From Epiperipatus broadwayi (lineage: Eukaryota; Onychophora; Udeonychophora; Euonychophora; Peripatidae): DNA of 64,000 nt. A program made the position numbers and the translations under genes. Location: NCBI GenBank assembly GCA_028023455.1, contig JAQFVV010013334.1, forward strand, positions 1-64,000. Reading direction: 5' to 3'. Below are positions 29,385-40,344 of this stretch, piece after piece; the stretch's first letter is position 1, and every line of letters begins with the position of its first letter. The notes below the pieces were generated by a model. It did no database searches. It was not told where the DNA came from and was given only the letters and a program-made list of their open reading frames with translations.

Positions 29385-31045
29385 TTTAAAGAATTGATGT
29401 CAGTGGTAAACTGAATTTGATTGGTTGAATAAAACCTTTATGCTTAGACTGCCACTTTGGTGTTAAAACTTTATATGATCTTTACAGAGAATGGTGGAAT
29501 TAACATTATTGTTATTTTGTGTGTGATTGATTTTTTTATGAAAAAAGCAAAAATAAGTTATTATATGTATGCACTTAAAAACTGTGTTTTAATTACTGAT
29601 ATTAAAATGAAATTCTAAAATGAAAATATCTTTTAAGATGTTCTGAATTTAAAAATTGAAACAGAAGCTTAGAAAATTAGATTTTAAAATGAAAAAAAAA
29701 ATTATTGCAAGCATTTGAATTGTTGATTTTGAGAATGTTGTAGAAGAAGTAGATGGATGGATAAATAAGGTTAGAATTTTTTGCTGGAAAATATATGTGA
29801 GAAGGTAGGGTTGGTTGAAGGGCTTAAAAGTAAAAGAGTAATCAGATTATATATGTTGTAATGACTGTTATATGTGAAATGAATTAAGGTGTAAAGGAAA
29901 AAGTTGAAAGATAATGTTTAAAAACAAACAAGTGCACATAGTTAAGAAAATAGTGTTCTGAAGATGAAATGCCATCTTTTTTAAAAACAATTAATGTGTC
30001 ATAATAATGTTAACTGTTTTTCTAATTTATTTCTGCAGAAATTGTTCTATTGATTGTTTGTTTTCTTGTCTTATTTTAAATAAATGTACTATAAATTTAA
30101 ACAAATGTTTATCTAAATATTTTATATTCTTACAATACATAAATAATAGAAAATGTTTTTCAAGATTTTAAAATATGAATTTTACTTACTCTCCGAATGA
30201 CAAATTGTTATTTTTAGCAGAAAATTTAAAACATTTTGATAGCTTTTTTTAAATATATATATATGACTATTAAATTTAAAACTATTTACTACCATTAAAT
30301 CATTTTATTTTTGAAATAACTTTTTATTTTTGATTATTATTGTTCTTAAACATATTTGCATATTCTTATTTGCATATGATTATGGATCAGTTTGTTTTTA
30401 TTTGAAATATAAAATATTTAAATAATTGGATCTAATTTATAAATTTATAATGTTCTTTTATAATATTTATTACATTTTTTATTTATAAATATTTTATAAT
30501 AAAATATTTTATTATAAAAAGTTATTCTTTAATGCTCATTAATATTTTTTAAAACTTTTTAAAATCCCAATAATACTTTGATAAAAATAATGAGAAACAT
30601 TATGAAATGTATCTTTTTATGAGATTAATACATATGTAAGTAAAATATCATATAGTGCAATGGTTATAGTGATCATTTGTCATGATGATAATCTGAGATT
30701 TTAATTTGGGTAAAGTAGCCACTCCCAACATCTATTAGTTAATTGGCCAATAAAATACTTATCCATTTATCATTAATAGTTAAACCAAAAACATAAGCTA
30801 TAAACTCTCACTACCTGGAATCAGACTAATCTGCTGAATATTATTTCCTCCTTGACTAGTTCACTTCAAAAATAGTATGAAGTAATTTTGCTTCTCAATG
30901 GAATATTTAGAGACTGTTTTACATTTTATAGAGAATGGAGCCACAATAGACACTGTATTTTGTTACTATCTGCCTTTAAGTACATTATTTTATTAATAAA
31001 CGTTGATCAGAATAAATTGAATTGCAAGTTTACAATAATTTTCAA
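29385..31045. other. Unassigned A+T-rich DNA
   Basis: No recognised gene. A very weak tRNA-like arrangement ('gtgcaatggttatagtga' then 'ctgagattttaatttggg') lies at about 30655-30710 and may be a decayed SINE. The frame at 30888-31112 runs into the (CA)n(TA)n microsatellite and is not a gene. Confidence 0.4.
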
Positions 31046-31047
31046 CA

Positions 31048-31048
31048 T

Positions 31049-31084
<36 letters not shown>
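31048..31084. repeat. (CA)n(TA)n microsatellite
   Basis: CA repeats change to TA repeats and lead directly into the dispersed repeat at 31084. The same CA-to-TA pattern recurs near 56018. Confidence 0.95.
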
Positions 31085-31430
31085 GAAAAACAAAAACAAG
31101 TTAATCACGTAACCTGCTATCACTTGTTATTTATGTTCAAAAGATGGCGCTATACCAAAACCACCGAACAAGTGTAAGATTTGTTTACATAAACGAAAAA
31201 AGAGTCAGAAATTAACTACCTCTTTCATTTGCTCACCCCCAGATCAGCTGATTTCAAGCTGGTTTGCTCTCTGGGGGTGAGCAAATGAAAGAGGTAGTAA
31301 TTTCTGACTCTTTTTTCGTTTATGTAAACAAATCTTACACTTGTTCGGTGGTTTTGGTATAGCGCCATCTTTTGAACATATATATATATAGCAGGTTACA
31401 TGATTAACTTGTATTTGTTTTTTCATATAT
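31084..31430. repeat. Dispersed repeat as a fold-back (copies 2 and 3)
   Basis: A forward copy (about 31084-31270) and an inverted copy (about 31271-31425) of the 23.7-kb repeat face each other. The arms pair from 31084-31242 with 31271-31425 around a 28-base centre. The inverted copy has lost the 'cacttgttattt' portion, where a (TA)n run now sits, and its outer end is also capped by (TA)n at about 31426-31440. Frames translated from this stretch are repeat-derived. Confidence 0.9.
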
Positions 31431-31434
31431 ATAT

Positions 31435-31935
31435 ATATATGCTTTTTATATGTATAGAATTTGTATGCTATCCCTCTAAATATCTGCAATTCATTATTGA
31501 AATATGATTGAGATTAATCATAATTATAATATATATATATATATATATATAATAAACTTAATTGATAAAGATTGTACTATTAATGATCAAATATTTTCAT
31601 AAACTTGTCATGAGTTTATTTTAATTTCTTATCTCGCTATTTCTTATCTTCTAAATTATTAAATATAGTTCTGCATTTTTAAAGACTTAACATAAACTAT
31701 GCATATGTATATAGATACACAAAATATTTATCATTCACTAGCAATAGGTAATTACTGCCTAGTATTATTGATAATTGTATTTGTATGCCTATTGACTAAA
31801 TAATAACATTATGTTCATTAGTAATAGTTTGTCACTGCTTGCAGGATCACAAATATTATTTTTACCATTTGTGCCTAATATAAATTACACAAGTGAATAA
31901 ACACTTATACTGGCAGTGACCAATCATCAAAAAGA
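31435..31935. other. Unassigned A+T-rich DNA
   Basis: Short (TA)n near 31531-31550 and no coding signal. It leads into the LINE that starts near 31.94 kb. Confidence 0.4.
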
Positions 31936-31962
31936 GTTATTCAATTTCCCCATAGATAATTT

Positions 31963-33087
31963 TTGCAAGGATGTTCTAACAAGAAGCTATTGACTCACAC
32001 CCCCAAACTGTTGAACCACCCAAACAACCAATACCTGGTAGTACAGTGTCATGACCCCATGCAAAAGATAATAGTGCAAAATGCTTTAAGATTTTTAGAT
32101 AACAAAATAGTGTGCCCAGTGGACATGAACAGACCAGTGAAATTAGCAGAACACATTTGTAACTGCCATCTAAACTTTAATCTGAGGGATCTACAGAAAT
32201 TATTAAAACCATATGGCATTCTTACTGACTTCCAATACATCTTGGAAAAAAAGAGTTTATTTACCAGTGCTGACCAACTCAGCACTTTTCACAATTACAC
32301 TAAATAAAGGAACAATGCCTACAACAATTCCCAAGGTTCACTGTGTGGGATCAGCACCACTCATTATCTCATTTAGGGGGATTCTGCCACAGTGTTTCCA
32401 TTGTAAGCTTCAAACTAACTTAGTTAGATATCATCCTGCTAGAATATGTCAGCACTGCAAGGTAAAAAAGACCAGACTTCATAATTGTACTGTAATGATC
32501 GAACAAGAAAAGGAGCAGATTCATCCAAACTGTAGTGAAAAGCCACAACATCAGGCAACAACAAGTCAACTTCAAGAACAGATCAGTGACCAGTCTAACC
32601 AGATCATGGTGTCAACTCAGCAACCATCAAGAAGCTCTAATTCAGAACAAGAAACAACCAACAATTACTAAAGACAAGTCTACATCTCGATCTATGAGTA
32701 AAAGAAAGGCACAAAGAAATTACAAAGACAGCATGGAATCTATAACCAAATTGACTAGTAGAAAAGATGCTGTCTAACAAAAGCTCATTAGATAATAGTT
32801 CAGAACCAGAAACAGAACCAACAATTACTAAAGTCAAGTCTACACCTCGATCTATGAGTAAAAGAAAGGCACAAAGAAATTACAAAAACAGCACAGAATC
32901 TATAACCAAATTGATGAGTAGAAAAGATGATGAATCTAACAAAATCTCATCAGATAATGAACCACAAAACAACAAATCAAAAGGAAAAAAGTACAAAGCA
33001 AACTTGCAAGAAAATGAAATTAATCTACCTCACTCAACCCAAGATAATGAGGGTGTTGGGGAAAATAATGATAATATATCCATGTAA
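31963..33087 (+). pseudogene. LINE ORF1, gag-like protein, frameshifted
   Basis: The first frame (31963-32307) has PNNQYLVVQCHDPMQK and LNFNLRDLQKLLKPYGI. It shifts near 32262 to a second frame reading TIPKVHCVG, then FRGILPQCFHCKLQ and PARICQHCKVKKTRLHNC, a cysteine-pair (zinc-knuckle-like) block at 32395-32490. A lysine/serine/asparagine-rich, probably disordered tail follows, with SMSKRKAQRNYK occurring twice because of a tandem duplication. Such proteins bind the element's RNA in a ribonucleoprotein. At least two frame breaks make it non-functional. Confidence 0.8.
32641..32960 (+). repeat. 160-bp tandem duplication inside LINE ORF1
   Basis: The segment from 'accaacaattactaaag' at 32657 recurs at 32817, with 'cgatctatgagtaaaagaaa' and 'tctataaccaaattga' repeated in order. 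The copies differ by a few substitutions and a small indel. Confidence 0.92.
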
Positions 33088-33258
33088 ATTGATGCAAGAT
33101 TCAACAAGTAAGTCAAGAAGTTGGAAATTAAAGATAATCCAAACATCAGGCTTAGCATGGAGATAACAGAGCTCACTACTGGAAGTGATGTGAATACAAC
33201 TGCAGAAAATCAATAAGAATTAAAGCTCAATAGAAACCAATTTCTCACATATCTCACA

Positions 33259-34690
33259 ATGAAACTAAAATTTATAGGTTTGAACATCTGTGGTCTCAAC
33301 TCTAAGAAAAGAGTGGATGCTGTAACTTACTTGATCAGAAAATATACACCAAAGATTATTTGTTTTGCCAAAATCAAACTCCAATCCAGATATAAACACT
33401 CAACTTCAAAAATTAGGATTATGCTACTACTTCATCTCAAACTATCCCTTAGCTGGCTTTGCTACCCTGATACCGTTTTGGGCTGCACTTCAGTCATATA
33501 TCATAAACATTATAAATCCAAACCTACTATTCATTGCAGTCAATTATAATGCAACAAAAATCAACATAATATTTCTCTACTTGAAAAAGGTCATCTCAAT
33601 GATACATAATTTAATATTGCAAATTAATGTGTCTCTCAATGCCAACCCACATCTTGCCATCCTGATAGGAGACATTAATATGTCATAGTACTGAGTTCAA
33701 TACCAAATACATCCATCTAATAAATACCAGAATGATGGGTGCACAAGGTTTCTTCCCCCTAAATATGTTCATTCTATAAAAAGCACTATGCCACCCTAAT
33801 AGATCTTTTATATTACTCACCAGAGCTCCACTTCATTATTTACCCAGTATTTATTTCCCCTGAACATCTGTTCATTCTATAAAAAGCAATATGCCACCCT
33901 AATAGATCTCATATTACTCACCAGACCTCCACTTCATTATTGACCCAGTACTGCAACCAATTCCTTTCTCTGACCACCATGCAATAATAGTTTTATGATT
34001 GATTGACAATGGTCATCAACACAGTGCACAGTTGATGTCAACTACACATATTCTACTTAATACTGCAGCTCCAGAGGCCATAATTTCCAAGGTTTATATA
34101 TTCTTTAGGAAGATTGATATCCTGACTCTGAATCCAGCTGAGTTGTCATTTGCTTTTGTCAATATTTTAAAATCTCTAATAACCTTCCACACTTGCTGGA
34201 ATAAAGGATTCATAGCTCTACTACAGAAATGGAAGAAATAAGTGAGACATTGGAAAAAAAATACCAGCTATATCAGCATCAGTGGATGCAATGATGCACT
34301 TAAAACAACAGTGTGCAAGAAAACAACAGATCATTAATGAATACTTGGCAACCAAGAAAGCCAGATTACATCTAAGCAAACTGCATAATTTCTCCAAAGA
34401 CTATATCAGATGGGTGCATGGATTCAGGATAAACCCAATACACCTGCCAATATCAAAATTGGAGACATGGTCATCACTAGCAATATAACAAATCAAATAC
34501 AAAATTATTACAGAAACAAACTTGCAGACAACTCACAACAACCAATGGATATGGGGGTGCAAATACAAAATCATGGCAGTGTTGATGCAGACATAAAAGC
34601 AAAGCTAACCAATATTCCTGATTGAATACACCCAGGTCTCCCTGCTATCCCCAATTTCATCCTCAAACATATAAAATCAAATAATAAATA
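33259..34690 (+). pseudogene. LINE ORF2 endonuclease region, broken
   Basis: ATG 33259 opens LKFIGLNICGLNSKKRVDAV, the N-terminal strand of an APE-type endonuclease. The frame shifts near 33366. Later motifs are AILIGDINMS (GDxN, about 33656-33686) and PFSDHHAIIV (about 33963-33992, the SDH active-site motif). The place where a glutamate is expected reads IICFAKIK, so that residue is missing. A 103-bp tandem duplication lies between the last two motifs. After 34000 a linker with several stops reaches a short match to the reverse transcriptase entry and then ends. Confidence 0.82.
33767..33965 (+). repeat. 103-bp tandem duplication inside LINE endonuclease
   Basis: 'gttcattctataaaaagca' occurs at 33767 and 33870. 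It is followed in both by 'tatgccaccctaatagatct' and 'tccacttcattatt.acccagta', with only a few differences. The unit is not a multiple of three, so it breaks the frame between the GDIN and SDHH motifs. Confidence 0.92.
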
Positions 34691-34699
34691 TATATTAAT

Positions 34700-35554
34700 A
34701 AATAACCGCACCAAAGTTAAAGAAAGTTAGAGCATATGAGATAGGATTAGATTTATACAAATCATTTGAGAGGAATTTACATTTACATATTAGACAGAGA
34801 TGAAGTTAAATAATTCATTAGGAGAAATCTTGATAGCAGGGTTTGAAATTAGTTAGGTTTTACTTGTAGGTTGTGGCATGAAAATAATGATTTACCATGC
34901 ATAATTCTAAGAGTCCATTTTGAAAAGTCTGACTTGTGCTTGGAAATTTAGGGATCCGTGCAAGTTCTTAGGTAACAGCAAGCTTCTGATCAGTATTCCA
35001 AAGCTCATGTCAGGTTTTTCCTTCATTCTAGGGCTGCAGGATGTGATTGACTTTCTTCTTGATCATCATTTTGTTTCACATCAGTATGGATTAACAACAC
35101 AGTTCTCTCAATATTAGCTGTCCTCTGGTGTTTAAAATCAGCCCATTTTATATCCCACGTAGGTATTTGTGGAATGATTTTAAGTTTTTATTTCTAGCTC
35201 AAAATCTATTCTTCAATTTTACAAAATCTTACATTTTCTTTATCCATTGTTCTTGAAGATGCAATCCTTAGATAATATTTCAAAAATATATTCAACTCTA
35301 TTTCCAGATTGGAAATAGATTTGACAAAAATGTGTATACCAAAAGTATAATCCATTTGTCTTATTCCCCATTTTATTTTTAGTAAAAACTTTAATTATTT
35401 TTGGACAATTAATGGTTGCATCTTCCATCTTGGATTTTACGAAAGTATACAGTTTAATTAAAAATAATAATTTAAAAAGAAAAAGTTTTATAAATGACAT
35501 ATAATAAAATATTTATAAAATTGATATTTTGTTAGTATGTTTGCTCCTGTAATA

Positions 35555-35556
<2 letters not shown>
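34700..35556. other. Unassigned DNA downstream of the truncated LINE
   Basis: No reverse transcriptase motif and no recognisable gene. A moderately GC-richer stretch at 34910-35170 translates (34920-35117) to a peptide with no known domain. It could be part of an unrelated old repeat. Confidence 0.4.

Positions 35557-35600
<44 letters not shown>
35557..35600. repeat. (TA)n microsatellite
   Basis: About 44 bp of TA with a TATG interruption just before it. Confidence 0.95.
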
Positions 35601-35601
<1 letters not shown>

Positions 35602-35604
35602 GAT

Positions 35605-36635
35605 ACACACCTATGTATTTTAATGTGAATAAAAAAATTACTAATAATAAAAATATTGAAAAGCTAAAATTTATAATTTTTAGGCACACTTCTCAGAAAT
35701 GTATATATGAAATATAAACATAAATAAAGGAGCAGGATGGGACATAGGGTGTGAATATTGGTTAGTAATTGTTGAGTGTATAGAACCATGAAGCTTAATC
35801 TTGGGCTAAGATTGATTGCTTCAATATATATATATTGAAACAAGAACGCTGTTTCACATGTGTATTTATTCTAAAAGCTAGTTACCCTCCCACCTTAAAA
35901 AACAGCAGATGTATAAAAAAGTTTAGTTTATGACGTTACAAGAAAATCATTATTTTCTATAATTGAGAAAAGAAAATAATAAAGATAAATCATTATTGAT
36001 TTTATAGTTTTAAATTGCAATATAATTTAAATATATCACTCGTATTTATTTAAAGCTGCATTTATTAAAAATATTACAGTTTCAATTTTTGGAACGACGT
36101 TTTCAAATAAAATGTGATAACAACTGAGGCAGTCTTAATAAATTGAAAAACATGGCTTAATCTTCATGCTTTCTTATCTATCCCACTAAAAAAGTAGATT
36201 ATCCAATCATTGTGAGGAGAAAGGCAATTGGACTTAAATGAGAGCTGTGGGATGACTAGGATACATGGGCTGAACTGTTTAATCAGTCCAAGAATCAGAT
36301 ATATATAGTCAAGTTGCAAGTTCAGAAGAGATTTTTAAAAAGTTTTTTTAAAGAGATTTTTAAGAGATCAAATAGTCATCTTTTTTTTGCAAAGAGATAT
36401 TTTTCAAGTAGTAGTTAAAGAACCTCTGTTAATGATGGAAAAAGAAAACTTTATTAAATAAAACTTAACGATGAAAGCCTAAACAGTCACAGCTTTTCTC
36501 TTCATTCTAAGCCATGATTTTCCAAGATTTGCCTGGGTAGATAGACATCATGGAAAGCAATAATGCCATCTAGCTGAAATAAAATGGCCCCCTTTTTGAA
36601 GGGACAAACTGGATAAATGAAGGTAATGATTTTAT
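35605..36635. other. Unassigned DNA
   Basis: No gene was recognised. Short internal echoes ('agagatttttaaaaagttt..aaagagatttttaagagat') at 36325-36370 are local slippage. A GC-richer patch at 36470-36620 has no recognisable frame. Confidence 0.4.
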
Positions 36636-36639
36636 AAAA

Positions 36640-37283
36640 ATATTCGATACTATGTGCGTTTGTAAAAGACAAAACGTCTTTCTTAAACTAAAATTATATA
36701 TGTTTTTTAAAAGACAAACAAAACTTCTTTATTATCAATAAATAAATAAAAAAAGAATTATTACTAAAAATAGCTGCGTAAAAATACGTTCTGTTAATAA
36801 TAAATTGTAAATGATAAATATTTAAAATATCTATAATCAAAAGGCATTTTTAATAAGGATTGACTTATTATCTACAGATTACATTTGAATTAAAATAAAG
36901 TAACAAACGAATACTTGTAATGATTTTATTTTTTTTTTCAATATTTATATGTGTTTATAAAAGATAAAACAAAACATCTTTCTTAAATAAGAAAAAGAAA
37001 ATTATGACTAGATTTAGTTATGTGAAAATACGTTTTATTAATGATAAATATTAAAAATATCTATAATCAAAAGGCATTTTATTCAATATTTATACGTGTT
37101 TATAAAAATAAAAAACAAAACAAACATCTGTCTTAAAATGACTTATGTGAAATACGTTTCATGAATGATAAAGTATAAATATTAAAGATATCTATAATCA
37201 AAAGGCATTTTTAATAAGGATTGACTTCTCATCTACAGATACATTTGAATTAAAATAAACTAAAAAACAAATACTTATAATGA
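36640..37283. repeat. Degenerate tandem repeat, three copies
   Basis: Copies start near 36640, 36945 and 37083, and share 'gtgtttataaaa', 'aaaacatct.tcttaaa', 'tatgtgaaaatacgttt', and 'atctataatcaaaaggcatt'. The first and third continue into 'taataaggattgactt' and 'acatttgaattaaaataaa', which the second copy lacks. The unit is therefore about 140-290 bp with a deletion in the middle copy. No coding frame or transposon ends were found. Confidence 0.8.
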
Positions 37284-37449
37284 GTGATATTATTGATTTA
37301 CAAATAAATATACCTAGAAGAGTCAGAAATACTGAGCTATTACATATAACTCTAAGTGGCTAATAAATAAATGCAGCTACTGATCAATGTATATGAAGAG
37401 ATATACATCTGTGGCAGACCAAATAATAATGGTTATGCTATATCACTAA

Positions 37450-37750
37450 ATAAAAATTACAAATGCTTACAGGCACCTCAATGGTATATAAATAAAACAA
37501 TGAAATACTATATGGATTATAAATGCTTACCTGCATATTGCTATTATGTGAAGAAAGTAATGAAACTTATGCACATAGATGCACATTTACACTGACTGGA
37601 CTATTAATAGTCCACAAACCAAGAATTGTTCACATTACCCATTTGATAAATAGAATAAAATAATGTACTATGAAAATTACAAATGCTTACATGAATCTTG
37701 ATTGTATACAAAGAAAATAATGAAACTTATGAGCACCAATGTACATTGAT
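37450..37750. repeat. Degenerate short tandem repeat
   Basis: 'attacaaatgcttaca' or a close variant occurs at about 37456, 37517 and 37677. Two of the copies continue into 'aagaaa.taatgaaacttatg'. The frame at 37371-37595 spans two copies and shows the echo NYKCLQAP / DYKCLPAY, which reflects the repeat and not a known domain. Confidence 0.6.
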
Positions 37751-38154
37751 ACTTGACTGAATTATAGAAACCTTACAGATCTGGAATAGCTCATCTTACC
37801 TATTTACCTATCTAAAAGGGATATACAGATATGGAATAAAGAGTGGAAAAATATTCATGCAGTATTGGTAGACATCTACTAGATAAAAGACCCTTTGAAT
37901 TCTTTACCTAAGATAAATCAAAATGAGCCTTCATTTGAAATGAAGGATGAACTTTATTAAAATGAATTACAAATAGACTATTGATCAACAAACTGCTTCT
38001 AACCTTTTCATAAATGAACTGAAAATGAGTCATCACATGGATATGAATGAACTTTGTTAGAAGGACTTGCACATGAATTTGTTAAATAAAATTGTTGTTA
38101 CCTAAAATTAATTTTAGTTATCCTGTTGTTCAGTTCTATTTTTTTGTTGTTATT

Positions 38155-38490
38155 GCATCACTCATCATTCAGTGCACTTGTTCATGAGAATCTCATGCCT
38201 CCTGAGCTACATCTGGCATAACTAGACCCAGGTAAGTCAGGTTGTAGTGAGATGGAAGTCTAGTGGTGCTGTTTGGAAAACCAAACATAGAAATGTCTTG
38301 ATGCTTCCAGTCTCTATGATGCTACATCCTCTGATGAGCAGGAAATATTGTTGTAGGGGGGGGGTTAACATCTGCATTGGGGAATGCCAATCGATAGTTC
38401 CTTCCTGCAACATGCTCATCAGGAAATTGTTACAACTGAAGTAATAAAAGGATTGTACGGGTCCGGTTACAATATATATATATATATATG
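38155..38490. other. GC-richer unclassified island ending in (TA)n
   Basis: A compact stretch richer in G+C than its flanks, containing a G run (38357-38364) and a small inverted pair ('tgatgagcaggaa' near 38332 with 'tgctcatcagga' near 38411). It ends at a (TA)n run. The two frames on opposite strands (38247-38444 and 38237-38419) overlap almost wholly and have no known domain. The abrupt composition and TA end suggest an inserted repeat. Confidence 0.4.
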
Positions 38491-38700
38491 GATTTAAAAT
38501 AAAATTATTTGTACTAAGTGAAGTTCATTTACAATATATACACATATATTATTATGTACATATATATATATAACAGTTATACATTTTTAACTTAAAGCAG
38601 AAATATCTAGTGATGTGTATATCAACTATAAGTGTCCAGTCAATTTAAAGTACAATACAGTTTTACAGTTTTATTTAATGTGCCAATACTAAAAACTTAA

Positions 38701-39010
38701 AAAATAATAGAGATATTTTTTATATTAAATGCTTTTATTGACTGTGTACTAAAAAGAAATAAAATAATTGTTTGTCAACCACAGTTGGAGTTTTTAGATT
38801 TAACTTGAAGTAAAAGCACTGGAGATCCAGAAATTAATTAAGTCAATTCTTATTTTTTATAACAACAGATTGATTTAATTTATTTCTGGATGCCCCATGG
38901 TTTTATGTGAAGTTAATCTAAAAACTCCAATTGTGGTTGAAGAAGCAATTATTTTTAAAGCACAGCCAATAGAAGCATTTAATACAAGTTTTTTTTATCT
39001 CTATTATTAT
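38701..39010. mobile_element. Fold-back MITE-like element
   Basis: Left arm 38701-38847 and right arm 38869-39010 are imperfect reverse complements along their whole length. They start from 'aataatagagata', run through 'tattaaatgctt.tattg.ctgtg' and 'tggagtttttagatt', and end in 'tccagaaat.aattaa.tcaat' around a centre of about 21 bases. There is no coding capacity, and I could not fix a target duplication. The size (about 310 bp) and long arms fit a palindromic MITE. The divergence between arms shows it is old. Confidence 0.8.
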
Positions 39011-39014
39011 TATT

Positions 39015-40190
39015 ATATTATTTGAATCTCTGTCATAAAGTTTAATTGCCAATTCTTATAACTATATGAAACCTTTCTTTTTTAAAAAAAATGCTGTATA
39101 AATTAGATAGTGTTAAATTTTTCATTATTAATTTAAAAATTATATTAATAAACTAATGAAAATGTATGAAATTAAAATTCATTGTAATATCAAAAATTTT
39201 TATAACTCATTTTAACTTTCAATTCTTCTCTATTCATACGTCATCCATACAATTTTCTAAAAATTTTAAAAGAGTAGCAGATTGTATTGAATTCAAACTT
39301 CTAGGTTTTTTTTTTAATTTTAAAAACAAAAGCTTATTATTGAAAAATTAATTAATGTGATCACTACTAGATGCCAATGAATTAGACTCGACTTTGAATT
39401 CAGGTCTTCATTAATAAAAGTCAATATGATAATCAGATTAGGAATGGAATGAACCTGTCTATTAATGAAACTCAAGCTTAAACTAGATAGCAGTAGAGAA
39501 GAGAGAGAAGAAATGTTGTTGTTAAGATATTTTGAAATTTTAGTGATATCTTGATATAATGCACTATGAAAATGAGAAATATTAGTTTGTCATTTAATTA
39601 TTATTTTTTTGTAAATCAATAAATAATGATGAGCACATGGTTAAATTTTATGAATTCACTAAACTATTTGTATTAGATTATGTTGATGTATAAAAGCCGA
39701 GGATTTTAACCATCATGTGTATGTAGCAAAAAATTTATGAAAACTTGCTTTCACCTCATAAAGGTAGAAATTAATGAGGTTATAACTAAGAAAATAGATA
39801 GAAATTATGAAACTTAAATAGTTCAGTAGTTATTTAATTCTGCAAAAAATGAGTATATACTTTGTAAGCAAATTACTACTATTATTTAACAAAGTATAGT
39901 CATAAACAAAGGCTGAATGGTTTACCTAAAGAATGTATATTTAAATCAAATCAATGAAAAAAATTAATAAAAAATGTAATAAATGGTGTTAAAGGTATGA
40001 CAATATTCACAAACTGCCATTAATGATGATTTCCTGAAGGTTTGTGTTGATGGTATTTTAGTTGTACTTATATATTGGATTATTACCATCATTTAGTATT
40101 GAGTATTGAATGTCTTTAGACAAATTTAACTTTATTTAAAGTTTCAAAATACATTTAACTGTTAGTAATAGCACACAGATTATTATATGC
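39015..40190. other. Unassigned A+T-rich DNA
   Basis: Nothing recognised. The frame at 39166-39351 is low-complexity F/I/S/K-rich. Confidence 0.4.
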
Positions 40191-40199
40191 ACAATATTT

Positions 40200-40340
40200 T
40201 GAGAAGTATTATTCTCCTCTTTTTTTCCAGCCATTGTTGGCCTGACCAATGACAGTACTAGCATAAGAATTGAACCCGGACTCTTAGATTCTTGAATATT
40301 GAATTTTAAAATAATGCTTGAACCAACTGAGTCATCATAC
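40200..40340 (-). mobile_element. tRNA-headed SINE-like repeat
   Basis: On the minus strand an A-box-like TGACTCAGTTGG (40323-40334) is followed, after a loop region containing ATTTTAAAATT, by GAGTCCGGGTTCAATTC, a good B box (40267-40277). This is the order of a tRNA-Lys-like promoter. The acceptor stem is missing and the anticodon region has extra bases. The sequence continues into 'actgtcattggtcaggcc' and 'aatggctgg' and then an A run, as in a SINE body with tail. I cannot name the family. Confidence 0.6.
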
Positions 40341-40344
40341 AAAA

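Larger units (their letters stand above)
31940..34690 (+). mobile_element. Two-ORF LINE, truncated in its 3' part
   Basis: A gag-like ORF1 (31963-33087, broken) is followed by the start of ORF2 with an APE endonuclease (33259 to about 34000), then a linker that stops at the entry to the reverse transcriptase (..HPGLPAIPNFILKHIK near 34630-34670). No reverse transcriptase palm or poly-A tail follows. The layout is that of LINEs with a separate RNA-binding ORF1 and an APE nuclease. I cannot assign the clade from what remains. The base composition (A- and C-rich on this strand) differs from the flanks. Two internal tandem duplications mark later decay. Confidence 0.85.

Noticed and set aside
30655-30710. 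tRNA-like 'gtgcaatggttatagtga' followed by a weak B box
   Set aside because: The B box is degraded beyond recognition and no stems form; at most a SINE scrap.
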